Shown piece by piece: positions 61,845-64,000 of a stretch of 64,000 bases of DNA. The translations under genes and the position numbers were made by a program. The notes under the pieces are model-generated. The model was not told where the DNA came from and searched no databases. It saw only the letters and a program-made list of their open reading frames with translations. The DNA comes from Globisporangium splendens. Taxonomy: Eukaryota > Oomycota > Peronosporomycetes > Pythiales > Pythiaceae. The stretch spans positions 1 to 64,000 of the forward strand of contig VFIW01000024.1 of NCBI GenBank assembly GCA_006386115.1, in the 5' to 3' direction. Numbering within the stretch: the stretch's first letter is position 1; every line of letters begins with the position of its first letter.

Positions 61845-62850
61845 CATTCGAGCGCAAGGCGTCAAAGGCATCGGTCATGTCTTTGACGGTGTTGGGTACT
61901 AGGTTATCACCGTACCTATTCAGATCATCGTGTGAAATCCATTCTGCTCCGTTTGGGTAGATCGGACAGTGAGTATCCGTCGGAACTCCGCAAGGAATTC
62001 CGTTAGCAAGGCTGGCGAAGCGGATTGCTTCCACTCGCCCACCAATCGAATGCTTTACGTATCGTTTGCGCGCAGCGCGTAAACGATCAACGAACACCTT
62101 CGGACATTTATTGAAGTTGTCAATAAATGTGTTCCACGACTGCAAGAGTGCAGCCGTGTTATAGCTGTTCTTCCGAACTCTCTTGCGAGATACGCAGTAA
62201 CGCATCTGGAAAAACAGATCGATGTAAAACCGATTCCGATCATCAGTAATCGGATCGAGGTTCAAGCTCTGAACGTATGTGTCGTCCTTCAGAGCTTGCG
62301 TTTCGAACGACGCGTGGTCATACTCAGGACGAGAAGCACCACGATTGTGTGGGTCAAGGACTCACGATGGGGTCCAATGACCAACGACATAGGGAGTGTG
62401 TTGGCGTTCCAACACACTCGAAGACAAGCTTGCAGCCTCTGTCTTTTGTTTCTTCTTCAACGACTCACGCGAGTCGTCGCAACCATTGTCGTTCTTCTTC
62501 TCGTCGGAGGAGGATCCTCCGTACGCTGAATCACCGTCGAAGAGGGAGGAGATGTCGCTCTCTTCGTAGTCGACGCGGTCGACACCGTGTTCGTCTTGGA
62601 AGCTGGAAGGAAAGCGCTCGATCTTCGGGAGCTCCTTCTCCTCCAGCTCATTGGATACTGCGCAAGCAGCATCCGCACCAGAATCACACATTCGGACATC
62701 ATCCGCTGCAGATGATGTCGAATTTGACGCAGCATACTTCGCTGCATGAGGCGTTTTATACGCTTGCACCGACAAGCGCACGCTTGCGGTGCTTTCGCTT
62801 CTGCTTTTGCAGTCGTTATTGCTAGCACTGCTGCCTTTATTCGCACTCAT
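61288..62850 (-). pseudogene. Antisense ORF of B, single in-frame TGA
   Basis: About 520 codons from ATG 62850 to 61288, opposite pol. The frame is open except for TGA at 62362-62364. Layout: Ser/Asn-rich acidic start; Asp/Glu-rich segment ending KKKQKTE (NLS-like); then a motif like that of the A/C copies (NRFYIDLFFQMR, LQSWNTFIDN, FVDRL); a low-complexity middle; a C-terminal coiled coil (HESRLQELARLVDDLREENR). It starts 141 bp inside the 3' LTR and stops within the GPY/F codons, overlapping pol to 61844. One lesion in 520 codons contrasts with at least seven in pol. Confidence 0.75.
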
Positions 62851-62871
62851 GTTGCTGTCAACGTGAGTGCG

Positions 62872-62887
62872 CAGTGCGAAATGATCG
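62872..62887 (-). promoter_or_regulatory. Inr-like element upstream of the B antisense ORF
   Basis: Minus strand contains GATCATTTCGCACTG: TCATTTC plus CA in the right place of GCTCATTYYNCAWTTT, about 12 of 15 matches, 22 bp before the ATG. Confidence 0.5.
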
Positions 62888-62990
62888 GTACCAACAAGTG
62901 CTGACCCAATACGTTTGATCAAGCTGAACGACCAAATGCGACCGCTCAACCAGGTCAAAAAATAGATCAATCGATTTTGACGGGGGATGG

Positions 62991-63398
62991 TGTAACAGGG
63001 TAGATGTTACACAATTCGCAACTATGCGAATAATCACAGTGCTACACTTCACTGTGAGCATTGACTTAAGTACGAAGTCGTACTTAAGAAGTGATGAACT
63101 ATTGCCTCATACAGGTGATACTTTGTGAGCAGCCTATTGGCCAATATTATTGAGTATCTCTTTTATTGTCCAATCAGAGTGTAGGAATTGTAGGAAATTC
63201 TGTGAGCCAATGGTTTTTGGTCCAATCACATCAATTAGGCTAGGGACTAATTCGATGTAATCTCACTCTCAACTTTACCACCAATTGCATACGTCTTTAT
63301 TCAATTGGGAGCGACTCAAGACAGGCTTGAGTCGTTCACAGCACGTTTCCTCAACGCACACCTACGGTATACGCAGTTGTAACAGCCACCCTGTTACA
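62991..63398 (+). repeat. 3' LTR of B
   Basis: 408 bp, preceded by a purine-rich tract (GACGGGGGATGG, 62979-62990). 4 transitions from the 5' LTR. Confidence 0.95.
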
Positions 63399-64000
63399 GT
63401 ACCCATCTTGAAGAAGACGAACGGAGGTGGAGCAGTCAGGCGCCAACAAAAGACTGTCTCCTTTGCCATCGACCCCATGGATGAGGCGATGTGCGTGGAA
63501 GAAACGAATGGGAAAAGAGCCGAAGAGCCATCCCGAGACAAGGTGACCAAGAAAAAGAAGCAATTACCGTCAAGTGTTGCAAGCGCAACGTGTGCCCCTG
63601 ATCAAGGTACATGTCAAGATGACGAAGGAAGTGTCCAAGCACAAGACATTTCAAGCGAGTTTGCGAATATCGTGGTCTACAATGAAGATGGTGACGTGGA
63701 TGTAATCCGTCACGTGAAGATTGAAAATCCTCCAAGCTCAGTCGAAGAGTTGATTTCCTTGCCATGGATGAGCAAGAAGACGCTGAAGCGTAGCCTAGCG
63801 AAAGGCGAAATTTCGCAGGTCTGCATGATCGTCGATGTTGACGATGCAGAAGACATCAACACGGTATCAGCAACGGAGGCTGAAGTGTTCGATGAGAAGA
63901 CACGGAAGGAAAGGTTCGAGGAGCAGTCATGGGACGCTCTCAAGACGAACCCCGTGTATGAACTTGTCAAGGAATATGAGGACATATTCCCAGACAAGGT
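63399..64000 (+). pseudogene. C2 pol, continuation after element B (runs off right edge)
   Basis: The frame resumes after the TSD (ILKKTNGGGAVRRQQKTV) and stays open to 64000. It includes a Lys/Glu-rich linker, FANIVVYNEDGDVDVIRHVK, KTLKRSLAKGEISQV and WDALKTNPVYELVKEYEDI, matching the protease-RT linker of A' pol closely. RT itself lies beyond the edge. No ATG is expected because this is the interior of a polyprotein. Confidence 0.88.

Larger units (their letters stand above)
48282..63398 (+). mobile_element. Gypsy element B, inserted in C2 pol and itself split by A'
   Basis: 408-bp LTRs differing at only 4 positions, all transitions; perfect TSD GTACC (48277-48281, 63399-63403). Without A' it is about 7.7 kb. 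Gag and pol are heavily damaged; the antisense ORF has a single stop. Confidence 0.95.
45860..64000 (+). mobile_element. Gypsy element C2, outermost of a three-level nest
   Basis: LTR, PBS, gag and the first part of pol run to 48281. Element B (48282-63398) interrupts pol and C2 pol resumes at 63399 to the window edge. With one copy of the GTACC TSD removed the reading frame joins exactly. The 3' end is outside the window. Confidence 0.9.

Overview
The window looks like a repeat-rich piece of an oomycete genome, probably Peronosporales (Phytophthora or downy mildew type). The reasons are: a full-size PDR/ABCG transporter of the oomycete type preceded by an oomycete initiator (Inr); an intron-poor EF-hand/IQ gene; a hAT relic; and dense Ty3/Gypsy chromodomain elements plus one Ty1/Copia element. 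No rRNA, tRNA, CRISPR array or bacterial-type operon was seen. The genus is an inference.

Layout. 1-2218: debris of Gypsy elements, namely the edge of an A-type element, two A-type LTRs in inverted orientation, and the 5' LTR plus gag of family E. 2219-10291: the only clear host genes (PDR transporter 2812-6960; EF-hand/IQ protein 7745-9058) and an unresolved interval. 10292-16488: intact Gypsy element F with a TTCGT target-site duplication (TSD), carrying a gag-pol ORF and an extra sense ORF upstream of gag. 16489-18144: host remnant and hAT pseudogene. 18178-19481: 5' end of family H, cut by a C-type LTR. 19482-21513: 5' part of a C-type element. 21514-38798: family D tandem array (LTR, 99-bp stub, LTR, D1 body, shared LTR, D2 body, LTR). 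38799-41071: 3' part of a C-type element. 41072-45858: a Copia element without its 3' LTR, and a second Copia remnant. 45860-64000: a three-level nest in which a C-type element (C2) is split in pol by element B (TSD GTACC), and B is split in gag by element A' (TSD CATGG).

The main biological signal is a shared architecture in the chromodomain-containing Gypsy families A, B, C and D. Each has a long ORF on the strand opposite gag-pol. It starts 77-166 bp inside the 3' LTR, runs towards pol, and stops next to the GPY/F segment of integrase, so it overlaps the pol linker and chromodomain antisense. The A/C and B versions share a motif outside the overlap, all end in a predicted coiled coil, and the A, B and C versions have an oomycete-like Inr just upstream of their ATG. 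I know of no description of this as a conserved oomycete gene, but could not search.

Other shared features: Gypsy families A-F and H use the same tRNA-like primer-binding site (B and H with mismatches); A/C and D separate gag and pol by a -1 frame with correctly phased slippery heptamers (A AAA AAC; A AAG GGA); and several LTR families carry a hairpin at their tips. D2, F and A' have intact gag and pol. D1, B, C2 and the Copia element carry nonsense mutations, deletions or frameshifts.
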